From Anoplopoma fimbria (Eukaryota; Chordata; Actinopteri; Perciformes; Anoplopomatidae), in contig NC_072460.1 of the NCBI RefSeq assembly GCF_027596085.1, positions 8,914,231 through 8,978,230 on the forward strand: 64,000 nt of DNA, given 5' to 3'. The stretch's first letter is position 1. Each line of letters starts with the position of its first letter. The notes under the pieces are model-generated. The model did no database searches and had not been told where the DNA came from. It saw only the letters and a list, made by a program, of their open reading frames with translations. Shown one piece after another: positions 1 to 28,900 of this stretch. Made by a program: the position numbers and the translations under genes.

Positions 1-33
<33 letters not shown>
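1..33. repeat. (AC)n microsatellite at window edge
   Basis: Uninterrupted AC dinucleotides; the tract probably continues beyond the window. Confidence 0.95.
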
Positions 34-38
<5 letters not shown>

Positions 39-680
39 TGCATTAAAAACTGTCAATCAAAACCATGAAAAAACACTGAATGACAGTAAAAAAAGTACAG
101 ACTACAGACTCCCACTGTGCTGCCTTTGGCCTGCTATCATGTTATAACGCTACTTTACCTATGCTTTACTACCTAGCGTTAGCTTTATAAGTTAACGTTG
201 GATTGAAACACAGGACGTACACCCGCGTTAACTAACTACGTAACGTTAGCTAACTAGATAACGTCAAGAACGTCGCTTGATAACGTTACCGTTAACTTGT
301 TGACTTAGTTCTGAAATAAAATAAATCCGCGCCTTTCAGTGAAATGTGGCAGGGCCGAACAGAAGTGCAGTTAGCACGAAGCTAACGGTACAGCTCCATT
401 ACTTCTATCACTTCTGTTAGTCAGGAAGCTGTAGAGGAGGGGGGGACATGTCCAGACCTGATAGAAGTCTGGAAGCTGCGAAGTCACATTCACATAACGT
501 CACCTTCCGGTCCCTCGTCCTCTTTTTCTTCTTCTTCTTCTTCTTCTTCTTCTTCTACGTCTTCTTTTTTTTTTACGCCCTCGCTCTTCTTCTTCTTCTT
601 CGTTTTCTTCGGAGGTTGAGTGGATGGTTAGGAAAGCAGCTTATTGGCGCATTACCGCCGTCATCTGGACAGAAGTGTTA
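34..680. other. Gene-free stretch with TAACGTTAGC-type clusters and a (CTT)n tract
   Basis: No gene was recognised. 165-310 is dense in variants of GTTAACGTTAGCTAACTA. 514-605 is a CTT/TTC-rich simple repeat (purine-rich on the other strand). An open frame here is just poly-Phe from that repeat. Confidence 0.6.
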
Positions 681-683
681 TAG

Positions 684-915
684 CATTACATTACATTATT
701 ACATTACAGTCATTTAGCAGACGCTTTTTATCCAAAGCAACTTACAATAAGTGTATTCAACATAGGTATTCAAGAGAACTACTAGTCACCAGAAGTCATA
801 AGTGCATCTCCTTTCTTAAACAAGCATCTAAGAGCATAAACCAGAGCAAAAGTACAGTACAGTGCAGAAACAAACAAACTAATACGAATACAATAAGTGC
901 AACAAACTAATACGA
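684..915 (+). mobile_element. Dispersed non-autonomous repeat R2, copy 1
   Basis: Starts with ttacattacattatta and runs through catttagcagacgc, tccaaagc and acttacaataagtg to acgaatacaataagtgcaa. Two near-identical copies occur at 40411-40585 and 41004-41222. This is a very common teleost interspersed repeat, non-coding here. Its superfamily could not be fixed. Confidence 0.75.
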
Positions 916-1183
916 ATACAGTAAGTGCTAAGTGGAAGGCTCAGGGTAGTACTTCTTGAAAAAACTTTAGCAGCAGGAGGAGCTGCAGTTAGTCTGTCCA
1001 ATGAGACCCTTTTGGTAAATACCCTGCTATACCTGTATGTTTTGTATCGATCAGTGTGTTTGTAGGCTCTATTGGAGCAGCTCAGTGTACACAGTGGTAT
1101 CATTTTACTGTGATGGCATTCTTATGTTATTCTCATGTCATGTCGTGTTAATGAGACGTCCTGGGATCATATGCGATGTGATG

Positions 1184-1287
1184 TACAGAGGATGTCGCAT
1201 GTGTACAGATTGTAAAGCCCTCTGAGGCAAATTTGTAATTTGTGATTCTGGGCTATACAAAATAAACTGAATTGAATTGAATTGAAT
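1184..1287 (+). mobile_element. Composite fish repeat R1, 3' tail only
   Basis: Matches the last ~100 bp of the longer copies at 32018-32495 and 61088-61437: gattgtaaagccctctgagg, gggctatacaaaataaactg and a GAATT tail. The 5'-truncated form with a short tandem tail points to target-primed reverse transcription. Confidence 0.75.
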
Positions 1288-1500
1288 GTAATAAAATAAG
1301 ATAATCCTTTATTAGTCCCGCAGCGGGGACATTTACAGGATTACAGCAGCATAGATATAGTGCAAACAAGGTACATGGTAGAAAAAACAAACAAGTATTT
1401 TAAATAAGTAAGTAGAAAAATAAAATCCACAATAACAAACAAAAAATCTTATAAATACAGACAGAATAATTATAGTTATAGTAATGTCATAATTTAAAAA
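1288..1500 (-). mobile_element. Dispersed repeat R3 with (TCTTA)n tail, reverse orientation
   Basis: The - strand reads ccccgctgcgggactaataa then aggattatcttat. The same end occurs in + orientation at 33180-33440 and 35985-36145. A LINE 3' end is the likely origin (inference). Confidence 0.65.
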
Positions 1501-1570
1501 AGCGACGTGATTGTAAGCAATGCTGGTAGTCGTTACATCTATTACTCATATTGGCTTGTCATTGTCATTA

Positions 1571-1830
1571 CTGCTAATACTCCAGCATGGTGACATAGTG
1601 GTTAGTGTTCTCAACTCATGGGTCCTGGGTTTAAATCCTGACCCTTTCTAACTAGAGAGCCAAAGTCATCCCCTTGGGCTGGGCTTCCTGCGGGTTTTCT
1701 CATCTAAAAGGAGATGCATACGGTACTCCTGATACTGTGCCTATAGTTATAAAGAGTAATAGTACTGCCCCGGACCAAGGCAGAAGTGAGTACCGTGCTA
1801 TCAGCATTCCCTAACTAGGTCAAATACAGA
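1571..1830 (+). mobile_element. tRNA-derived SINE
   Basis: A-box-like gtgacatagtggttagtgtt and B-box-like ggtttaaatcc at normal spacing, then a non-tRNA body. The promoter boxes are diverged and no intact tRNA fold was sought. Confidence 0.6.
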
Positions 1831-1972
1831 GGCTACACTGTACGTCCTCACAGGAACCAACTAAATCTAATTACTATTTATGTATATTGATACATCATAA
1901 GCTGCTCTGACATAGCAGTTTGTGGGTAATTAATAACTTTGTTTATTATTGCTGATTCATTGGATTCTCGGC

Positions 1973-2218
<246 letters not shown>

Positions 2219-2989
2219 AGGAACAGGCCCTATTATCAGCCTTACCATCTGTTTGGTTTCAGGTGCTGATATGAGCAACATGCTGTCCATCAGTCACTGG
2301 GAACAAAAGTTCTCACCTGTTTTCAGGTTGGCATGGAGACAGGATTAAACCAAGGTTCTCCAAACACACAGTGAGACAAAATAAAGTATATGTACAGTAG
2401 AACAAAGCCTACACCTGATTGAAAAGCACGAATACAAGTGCAAGGTACCAGTTACTGTAGAAGTATTAAGCAATGAAGAAAACTGTACATGTCATCATAT
2501 GATGATACTATAAAAACTGTACAGATGGTGCATCATGTTACGAATGCTCCTGTATAAGACAGAATGGCATATATGGAGGAACTAATTCACACTCATTCAC
2601 GTATTTATTCATGTTAACTGCCAGCACCTACATGTGCTATTGTTTACATCACTTTTTGAAGTCAGCTGTAACTCATTTTGAAATGTGTGTGTCATTCTGA
2701 ATGTCTTAAAACAGTTACCGTTATCATATTAATAGGCACCATAATACAACAACAACAACAACAACAACAACAAAACAATCAAATGAATGTATTTGTCGAT
2801 AAATTAACCGATTCATATTCATTTAAATGTTTAATTTAAAAGAAATCCATCTTTGTGGACAGCTATCTCTTATTATTATTATTATTGGCTTTGGGTTTCT
2901 GGGTGTTTGATTGACAGTGTTTGGTGGGACTCCCCCCCCTCCCCCCCTCCTCCATACTCCCCTCATCCAGATGCTTAGCGGCTCGTGAA

Positions 2990-3120
2990 ATATTTACACC
3001 GTCTCCACCTCCGTCATCCCACGCCCGGGCCAGGCGGGGCGGGCCCTGAGTGAACTGCGGCCGGCTGCAGCTCTCCTGTGCTCCTGCAGGAGGCAGTGCA
3101 GCTCGGGGGGGGGGGTGTGG

Positions 3121-3154
<34 letters not shown>

Positions 3155-3790
3155 CTGTCCATGGTGCTGAAGATTCGTCTGGCTCTGTCCGGGGTGCTGA
3201 ACCGCTCGGGGCTGACGGGCTCGGTCTGAGGCTGCCGTTATACGGATCCCGGTCCTTTTCCTCAGTGTTCTTGGTGGTGGTGAGCCCGGGTTCCAGTCCC
3301 CTGTAGAGCATCGAGCCGCCGGTCCGGGAGATGTGGAAGCGGAGGGGGAGGGGAGCGTAAGGTAAGGCTTTATGTCTCCCTCTGACAAAGAGCGTGAAGC
3401 GCACTTATTCGTCGGTATTTTCTGAGGCCTGTGGGGCCTTACGGTGGATCGCAAACACCGAGCAGGGAGGACGGGGAGGAGCGGCGTGAAGGCTGACTGA
3501 CCGCGGACGCCTTGCCTGCCTTCTGGCCGCTTCTCCTTCCCGTTAGGTATGGACGCGCGGACGGTCGGGCTTTGTAACAGATTTCTGTCGGTGAATAACC
3601 GGGCCCCTGTAATGGCGGCCCGGTGTCGATGCAGTCGGTTTAGTTGGAAGGAGTGAGCCGCGGAGCGCCGGTGGCCTTTGTATGTGTTGTGTAAGTGTGC
3701 CGGTTTCGGAGAGGAGCGAGGCCTCGTCCTGGCTCTCAGCCCGGCCTTCGTTTTCTCCGTCACCGCAGGAAGCCTACCAGCCGACAAACT
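2990..3790 (+). promoter_or_regulatory. myt1: CpG-rich putative myt1 promoter and untranslated first exon
   Basis: GC- and CpG-dense island in otherwise AT-rich sequence, about 1 kb upstream of the start codon exon. A strong donor-like site, AAG then gtaagg, ends at 3361/3362 and could close an untranslated first exon that splices to 4517. A short upstream reading frame (ATG at 3331, nine codons) precedes it. A (GT)n run at about 3121-3151 interrupts the island. Long reverse-strand open frames here reflect GC content. No transcript data are available, so exon limits are inferred. Confidence 0.5.
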
Positions 3791-4388
3791 ACTACTACAA
3801 TCACTACATTTTTTAATTTTTTTTTATTATTATTATTATTATTTTTTGGGGGTGAAGTGTAATGTAGTAGCAGTAACATCCACATTTAAACTGACGCCAT
3901 GCTGAGTGTCCCCCCCGTCACTTTAAACCCTGCGACCTCCGCGGTCTGCTGTCAAACGGACATCCATCACATACCTCCGTCCTCCGTATCCAAGAGCACG
4001 GAGTCATATTCATGTATAGAGTAATAAATAATGATTATTACAGTTTATTTTTCAATATCTTTCGATGTAGTTTGTGATGGTACTGAAGTCTTGACCTTTA
4101 AATGAATCCAATGAAACAAAAACACTTTATTAGTGTTTGTGTGTGTGTCCAGTTTTTGTCAGCATCATATATATTCTGTGGCTGTATGGTGTCAGAATTC
4201 AGGCCAGAATGAGTAAACTGACCATTATGTGAAGATTGTTTTCTCAAATAAATGAAAATAATTCATTGTCACCAGCTCACAGTAAAGGGGTTGTTTCTGT
4301 GTGTGTTTCATCCAACAGAAAATGAGTTCAAAGGTCAGACACTGAGCCAGTGGTGGACCAGGGGAGAGCCAATCAACCAGCATCAAAG

Positions 4389-4455
<67 letters not shown>

Positions 4456-4456
4456 T
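4389..4456. repeat. (TATC)n microsatellite
   Basis: About 17 tetranucleotide units, 60 bp upstream of the first coding exon of myt1. Confidence 0.95.
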
Positions 4457-4516
4457 TGTCTTTGTCTGTCTGTCTGTCTTTCATCACTAATGGATTTTGC
4501 ATCCCTCTGCTTTCAG

Positions 4517-20978
<16,462 letters not shown>

Positions 20979-21955
20979 TGGGCAGGAGGTGGACGGGTGG
21001 GGGCATCACAGTGACTACACCAATCTTTATTTTCAAACCCTTTACATACTGTATGCAATTAATTCTTCTCATTTGGAACTTTGTCATCTGTTCTTTGCAT
21101 TAGTTTGTTGTTTGCATGTTGCTTTACGATGGTATGAGCGTGAACAGATTAGGGTGTGGACGTAAAGCGTGGTAGCACACTGGAATGAAACTTACTGTAA
21201 GCGAGGGCATCTCGAGGTATACGCAGAGAGGCAGGAGTGCAGAACAAAGTCAGGAGTGCAGTATACAGCCTGAGCTGAGCAGACTCTCTTAGTTAGTGAA
21301 CATATCCCATCCCCACTTAATAATGTTGATAGTATTCTATATGAGCTTAGTGATGTTGCACCTCCAGGACTAGTTTGTAGATTCATTCTTACTATTGCTG
21401 TGTAACTATTTAAATCCTTTGCAAATGTTGCTTTAATAACTTATTCATTCATGTCTGCTGTATTATTTTTTATGTATGCCTATTTATTATTCATTATATA
21501 TTTATTATAATTTATTTTATTTTAAAAATGCTACCTGAGAAGAATTTAAATGGTAACCAAGAGAAGGGAATCATTTCCTCTGCATTGTTGAACAAAGAGG
21601 AAATATTTTAAGATATCAACTATGAATTGTTTTATATATCTTATTATTTATTTAAAATACTGGGATCTTTTTAAGTGCAAATATTTTGTAACTAAAAGTT
21701 TTTTAATCATTTTCTAAAGATTTCTTTTTTTTGGTGCTTCTGTTTATATTATTTCCCTTTTTATTTTCACAAACTATTTTGAGTACATTGCAATACACTG
21801 GGAATATTGAGCTACACATATTTGGTATTTATTTGGTGATGAAGAACAAAGTGATGGTGAATATTTATTTTGTATTGTCTGTGTGTTAATGATGGCTGTG
21901 TATGGATTAGTCTTTAAGTTGCTCTTGAAATAAAGGTCAACCCACAGTATGCTTG
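20979..21955 (+). other. myt1: myt1 3' untranslated region with poly(A) signal
   Basis: AT-rich sequence after the TGA at 20978. A canonical AATAAA lies at 21929-21934, followed by a T/GT-rich stretch, so cleavage is likely near 21950. Several TTATTTA-type AU-rich elements occur at 21470-21520 and 21630-21660 and could affect message stability (inference). No coding potential was seen. Confidence 0.65.
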
Positions 21956-21959
21956 GACT

Positions 21960-22914
21960 GGACTGATTGTCTTTTTGTATTGACTCAAACTTTACATTTT
22001 TGATTTTTGTAGGACTGTTAGATACAAGTTTAGTGTGGAAAAAAAACAACTCCCTAAGGGTATGTTTAAATGTAAAGTTTGAATACAGATGCTAAGAGAA
22101 GCAGCAAGGAGAACCTATTAACTGATCACTCATCAGTTAATATAACAATGCCGGTGTCGGTGAATGTGACCACAACTCCTTTTTCATATCTGTTAGACAC
22201 TCCAGGACATGTGCACAGCTTCTCATACACAATACCTACGTCCTGATAGCTTCACCTGTATGATCCATTTACTTCCTGCCTCCCTTTGCAGTCTTTCATC
22301 TGGACATGGGATGCTCCAGCCCAGACTATGTACAGATGTTTCTATGCCAAATCCCTCCAAGTTTGTTTTGCTGTATCAGTGCTGTTCCAGTCTCCCAGCA
22401 TCTAGGAGTGGGCATATCACAAATACTTGTATCAATACTACTGATAATCAATGTTGTGTAGAATATCAATAGTATCAATACCAAAATGAAATAGAAAAAA
22501 AAAAACGTGGCCCCTTAGGTCACAAAAAAAGCATTTACCATGTGTGTGATTAAGTAATTAACAAATTCATTACAAGACCTGTTTGGAAAATGATGCATCA
22601 ATCATGCATTCACCTCATATATGAAACATTGCTCGTTTGTGCATCAGCTGCCTTTTATAATAAAAAGGTATTGGCAATTCTGTTGTTGTATTACATGGCA
22701 TGGGCAACCGCTATCTTGGACGCGGTGGACTTTCAGAAGAATCTTCATACAGTCAGCCCCAACAGTAAAGGCCTGTCTGGATCAGCATCTGCCATCATTA
22801 CAGGCTCCAAGGATCCTATCACCGTTCAATGATCACTGTATTTGGTTGTCATTCTTAGCAGACTGGAGTTTAAGAGAACCGTGAAATGAGTCAAAACACA
22901 AACCAGTGAAACAA
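21960..22914. other. Intergenic region between convergent myt1 and asxl1
   Basis: About 1 kb, AT-rich, with no gene seen. 22395-22500 has short repetitions of caatactactgataatcaat type resembling a decayed inverted-repeat element. Confidence 0.5.
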
Positions 22915-23384
22915 TGTCATTTACTTATTTTAATGGTTAAAAAAATACTTCTTTGCGCAAAGAGACAACAATAGGTCCCAGTTTGCTGAGGAAACGAGGG
23001 ACCAAAACAATGATACCCACCAAATGATGACAGGTGGAGCGAGATAAGATGAGGTAAATGTTTTTGAGGAAACAAAACAAAACAAAAAAAAAGGCACAAT
23101 TTACAATCAACCATGCCCCAAATTCACAATAATAATAATGATAATAATATTAATTATAATAACAATAATAATATATAAGTACAGCTAAAAAAAAAATCTG
23201 AAAATCTGCAACAACAAAAAAAAAAAAAAATACAGACCACTTATATTATACAAGGCAAATCTTGCCTGACAGGCTCTTCATGTGTGCTCTACCCTAATCA
23301 GGCTTCTGTACACCCTGGAACCTCCAAGTCCTGCTGCTGATGCTGTACAGATAGCAGTTCTGAAGTGACAGGGGCTCCAACATA
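22915..23384 (-). other. asxl1: asxl1 3' untranslated region (probable extent)
   Basis: AT-rich sequence after the stop, with AAT and A-run simple repeats at 23125-23235 on the + strand. A variant poly(A) signal ATTAAA can be read on the - strand at 22934-22929. No canonical AATAAA was recognised closer, so the end is a guess. About 1 kb separates it from the myt1 poly(A) site. Confidence 0.35.
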
Positions 23385-25989
23385 TTATCTCACCACCAGA
23401 CATGACACGCACAGTTTGGAGGGCCCGATGCAATCGTCATGGCAGAAGGCACCGCAGCCTTGGCACATGATCATGGCTTTTAGGCGGCACGAGCATTTGA
23501 GCGCCACCTCCTCAGCTGTAGTGTCAGTAAAGGCCTGGATGCTGAGGGTGGTCTGGCTGGAGGCCAAGCGGGGGCGCAGCTGGAGCACACTGTCCGCCAT
23601 GCTCCGGGAGAAACCGCCATTGTCCATCACTGACACATTGGCTGTGTAGCTTACTCCTCCAACACCACCGTGCTTGGGGAACTTCCCATACAGCTGGAAG
23701 GGAAGGGCAGAGGGGGAGGGGGAGGAGGAGGAGGGCGAGCCAGAGGAGTAGGTAGATTTGCTGTGCTCCTTCTTTGCCATTCTGGCAAAAGTCATCTCCA
23801 TGTTAAGGAGCCCCTCCATCGCCCCTCCGCTCAGGTAGCCGTCCACAGAGCCCCCCGGCTCCTTTTTGGTAACACTCATGGGTTTAATGGAGACCGATTT
23901 GGCAAGAACCTGGCAATAGGGCCGCACACCTACTTCATTCTTTACTGTAGGTGCAGGAGACAGCTGCAGTTGGTGAGAGATTGGGGGCTGAGTATGTGAG
24001 GCCCGCCAGTTGATCTTAATGGTAGGCAACACCTCCGTGGGACAGGGGTCTGCATGGGGAGGAGAGGGGCCAATAGGCATGGTTCGGTGGGCCGGCTGCG
24101 GCCTGTCTGGAGCAAGCCCCTGGGAGGGCTGAGGACCATGTGAGTCTTTTATAACTGCAGACTCTATCGCCGTCAGAGAACCAAGGTCTGACTTACTTCT
24201 GAAGGACAAGGAGGATGAGGAGGGCGGCAGAGAGGTGATGACTGGGACAGCCCCGGGAGCCTGCTGGGACTGATACTGCAGTGGAGCTGGGGCCTCCATC
24301 AGACAGGACACTGGGCAACCCGTTGGAGACTGGTTGTGGATCTGGGAGGCCGCACCAAGTTCTGGGCTAGGACCCTGGGCTGAGACCTCAGGCCTACTGC
24401 GAAGCCCTGGGGTCCTTGCCACTGGTGGTCTGGGTTGGGGTCCTGGCAATCGGCTGATCTCCAGCCTGTTGGCAGAGTGTGACGGTAGAACTTTCTCCAG
24501 GGGCAGGCTGCCCTGCAGTAGCTGAGTGACCAGAGGGTTGTTGGCCTCAACGCTGGATACCGGTCTGACTGAACTGGCCAGTCTCTTGGAGGCACCTGCA
24601 GCAGTTGGGTGAGTAACAGAGAGCTTTAAACTTTCACGAAACTCCTCTTCAGCAGAACTCTCTCTGGAGGCTCTACAATCATCTCCAGGCTCCATCTTGA
24701 CTACAACGTTGGTGTCCCTGAGCCCCTGTGGGTGGGCTGTGGGGAGGGACTGATGGTCCTTAGAATGAGGGCCGCTGTGCTGAGGGTGAGGCAGGCCGTT
24801 GGGGAAGCAGGGCTGAATAACAGTCGGACCTTGACGGCTGGACACGTAGGCCTGGATGACTGGCTGCTGGTTCTGAGGAGGAGGGCTGCAGATGACCAGC
24901 TGGCCGTTTCTCTTGATGCTCACTTGGGGGCACCAGTCCTGGTCAGGCTGCTGCTGCTCATCCTCCTGGATGTCATTCTCACAGTCTGACGCCGTTTCCG
25001 TGGAGTCGCTATGTGTCCCAGCCTCGTCGTCTTTCTCTCCACCAGAGTCCGCATTTTGGGGAAAGGATGCGTCCGTTTGCTGTCTCTCTGCAGCTGAGGG
25101 AGAGAATACCTCCTTGTGTTCAACGTGGTAGGAACTATGCTGGATAACTCCACAAAGCCCAGCCTCCTTCACTTGGACCTGCTCTTTGGACTGAAAGGAG
25201 CTTGCCAACGTCTGAATAACATCCACACCCTGAGCCCCGAACCTGGGAAGGGAGTCTGGAATGGAGGTTGGGGCCAGTGGGGGTTTTTCAGAACCCTGGT
25301 CAGCCATTTCTGCGGGGGCAGTAGCAGACTCAGGCAACTCAGGCTTTGGGGAAGGCGAATCGGCTGCTTTGTCTGCGAGTCCATTGAAGGAACTCTGGAC
25401 ACTTGCTGGCGTTGCTTCTACCTCCTCTCCAGCCTCTGACCCCCCAGCTGCTTCCCCTCGAGGAGGGCTTGGGGTCTGTGGGGGCTCCAAGGACATGGAG
25501 GTTGAGGAAGTGGACAGGGAAGGGGATGGCTGTAGCGTTGGCTCTACATTGAGAAGCTGTAGTTGTGTTCCAGACGAATTTGTGCCTGTAGACGATCCCT
25601 GCTCCTCCATCCCACCACCTCCCCTTCTTCCACTTCCTCTTCCTCCTCTTCCTCCTCCTCCCCCCCCCCCCTCCTCCTCCTCCTCCTCCTCCTGGCTCGA
25701 TAGGTCCTGGATGCTCTCTGGCTCGTCTTCCATTGGTGCTATCCGGTAGCCCAGAAGAAGTCCGCAGCCTGACGCCGGCCGGCCCTGCCCCTTCGCCAGT
25801 GGCTGCAACAGCAGCAGCGGCCTCGCGCTGGGCCCGGGCTTGCTGGGCACGGGCTTTGATGTCCGCCAAGGTGCGCGCGCCCCCCGTGCCAGACCGCCGC
25901 GAGCCCTCGCCGGGGGGCACGATCCGGGGACAGATCTGGTAGGTGGGGTGACCTTTGACCCAGGGAGGTTTGATTCTGGACAGTTGAAT
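23385..25989 (-). CDS. asxl1: asxl1 last exon: conserved [10 protein letters not shown] block, poly-Gly tract and C-terminal PHD finger
   Basis: The acceptor tttgtcccag before 25989 opens [20 protein letters not shown] and [17 protein letters not shown], matching human ASXL1. That frame runs into poly-Gly at 25660-25690. Downstream homology ([20 protein letters not shown], then the PHD finger) is in a different frame, so a shift of one base is needed around the 12-G run. The PHD residues [14 protein letters not shown] and CHDDC are intact, with stop TAA on the coding strand at 23387-23385. The exon is large, as in mammals, where it carries most disease truncations. Confidence 0.92.
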
Positions 25990-28900
25990 CTGGGACAAAG
26001 ACACAAGGGCAGGGAGTCAAACTTTATCTGGACAACAACTTGTCTGAAACATTTTTGTGCACAAAGTCTTACCCGGATTGGCGGCACCTTGGGCTCCTCT
26101 GCTGTCGGCTGCGGCTTCTCTGAACGGACACTGTCAATTGTGGTACGAAAGGACTGACGGTCGTCAAGCCGCGGCCTCTTTTCGGGGAAGCTGGAGAAGG
26201 CCTGAGTCTCATCTGGCCTTCTCTTCTGCTCCTTGAGCTGAGCACTGGGCACAGGGGTGGTGGCTGGGCTGGCTGAGGGGCTACTCTCACGGCTGCTGGT
26301 GGCGGTACCTCCTGTAATAGAGGTGACCACAGAGGCGGTGTCATCCAGCGGATCGGCAGCGACTGCGGCACTGGAGGACGCTGAGGAGGATGAAGAAGAG
26401 TCCAGGCCTGCGGCAAACACTCCCTGTCTATCAGAAGGTGAGGAGGGTGAGGAAACAGGCGAGGAGGCAGATGAAGAAGAAGAGGAGGAGGAGGAGGAGG
26501 AGGAGGAAGAAGATGGTGAGGAGGTGGATGCCAGTACAGGTGGAATCTCCACTGGGAGCAGGCGGGCCGCTGCTTCAGGCTCCTCGTTTGTGCTGGTGGA
26601 GGCTGGGCTGGGGCTGGGGCTGGGGCTGGGAGTGGGAGTGGGAGTTGGAGTGGGAGTGGGAGTGGGAGTGGGAGTTGGAGTTGGAGTTGGAGTTGGAGTG
26701 GGAGTGGGAGTGGGAGTGGGAGTGGGCGTGGGAGTGGGCGTGGGAGTTGGAGCGGAGCGGGAGCAGGAGCGGGAGCGGGAGCGGGAGCGGGAGCGGGAGC
26801 AGGAGCAGGAACAGGAACAGGAACAGGAACAGGAACGGGAGCGGGAGCGGGAGCAGGAGCGGGAGCAGCAGCGGGAGCAGGAGCGGAGGCTGGCAATGTG
26901 ACTGGCTCTGGAGTGGGAGAGGGCTTTGGCTCTATGGAGGCGCTCTCAGCTGGGAGCTCCACGCCACACTCAGCCTGCAGGACCACCTCCCCTTGAACGA
27001 CCGTGTCGTCTGACATCGGAGAGCCAATAGATACTGCCGGGCTGTCTAGTGCAGCACTGGCCTCAGCCGCTTCTGCAGACTGCAGGGCCGGAGGAGTGGC
27101 CTTGCAGAGGGTCCGGCGGGCCCGCCGACGCAGGTCAGCCCGCGTGCGTCTCCTCATCCTGCCATCTCTCCTCCGCCGACCCACGCTGCGTCTCTTGGGC
27201 GTACCAGTTGCCACATCACTCTCCAGCACACTGGCTGCAACTTCACTGGCTTCACTCATGGTAAGCTTTAGAGACTCCTCTTGTGTCAGGCCAGACCTAT
27301 AGGTACACCAAGTACATTTTAGTGCATTATAGAAACACTGACAGTTGTCTACATATTGCAGTAGCCTTATGTGATGAAGGTCATACCAGAGTTGTCTATA
27401 TTACATGGAGGAAAGCAAAAGAGATGGAAAAACAGCCTATAACATGCGGTCAAAAATGAATATCTACATCACAGCTTTTGTAAGTAATACTATTGATACT
27501 AGCAGGCAACTAATAAATGTTAACTTAAAAGGAACCGACCCAAATATGACAAACTATATGGCTGTTGTGTGAATAGTGGTTTCAGACTTGGATGAAATGG
27601 GTTGGCTCTTACTTTTGCCCATGGTACTCCTCAAAAAACTTTTCCTTCCACGCCTCTACCTTCTTCTCTTTTTCCATTTCCTGCCGGAAACGCACCTGCA
27701 TCTCGTGGGTGAACTCACCTAAATGTGTCAAACACATGTGAAGGTTGAAAAGAGTAGCTCCAAAACTGAGCCCTTCTTGAAGTGTATAACCAGTATAATT
27801 TGTTGTAGAAACCTGACTTAGCCACCCTCCAGCTGTTAATAAGTAGCAGCTGGTTTTTAGTTGTAATAATGTTACGGGACCGTGCCACCAGCAGCAGTAT
27901 AAAGACAGGACACTCCCTGTATCAGATCCCTGAATGGACTGTTTCACCGAGGTCATGCAGAAGTGTTTGTTTTTGTGTACTTCTACTCTGTATGGCCTCC
28001 TTCTCATTCACAACACATTAAAGAATTCTGGCGCAAATTGCTGCCATTTGGCATGAATTTCTCTGCTGGCCCTTATGATTTCTTCATCTGCTTGATTACA
28101 ACCTTTAGATTACTTTTCGCTTCTGCTATCACTATCTCTGTCCCAAAACTTTCATCTTATGAATATATTGCACCTGGAGAATTCTCAGTTAAATGTCGCA
28201 GCTTGTCCATGATTGAACAATCACGTACCCTCCGCCAGCCTTTCTTTCCAGCTCTGGGAGGCATGGGTGAAGAACTCATTGTTGAGAGCTGAGCTACTCA
28301 GTCTAGCCATACCATCTGTTCCAATCTGCAAGAAGTGGACACAATGTAGAAATAGCAGTAAACCCATATAACATAACATATACATACAAGAGGAAAAAGA
28401 GTGGCCTGTATCTCACCTGCATCATATTGACCCATAAAATGACAAAAGCACACTGTTTGTGCCAGAGCTGTCTCACAAAATTACAGAATTAAAAAATACG
28501 AATAGCGAGGCAAGCATACGGCAACAATTTTTGACAGCATGCATTTTTTCCTTGTAATAGTCGATGCATTGCTCAACAATTCACAGATTGCAGGTCAGCA
28601 TTCTGTCAACACTACAGACTGATTTCTGTTGATTACAAATCAAAGGCATATGCAAGCAATGCTTCATGTTTACGCTTTTTTCCTCTTTTAATCGACAACT
28701 GCTAGCTATTTAGCTTTAAATTCCCAATCTTTAAAGAATCTATCAGCTGTAAAAGGCACAGAGCAATGGCCTGTGATGTTGACTCCTGCTGCTGCAATAA
28801 ATGTGATTCTAATTCAAATCATGTTTGGTATTAGGGTATGCAGCAGCACTACAGACATCAAAGCTAGGGATAAACTGGAACGACAGAAACAAAACATACC

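Noticed and set aside
448..717. Poly-Phe open frame
   Set aside because: Product of a CTT-rich simple repeat; no domain or splice support.
1571..1830. Functional tRNA gene
   Set aside because: Only diverged A and B boxes followed by a SINE body; the same applies at 35158-35400 and 38150-38532.
3014..3787. 257-codon reverse-strand open frame
   Set aside because: Lies in a CpG island, no recognisable domain, and antisense to the likely myt1 first exon; GC-rich DNA is often stop-poor.
25339..26004. Separate small gene in the asxl1 last exon
   Set aside because: Its N-terminal part is the true asxl1 frame ([10 protein letters not shown]); the rest is out-of-frame after the G-run.
26257..27013. 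Forward-strand frames with Gly-Val, Glu-Arg and Trp-Glu repeats
   Set aside because: Antisense shadows of the asxl1 exon 10 hexanucleotide repeat.
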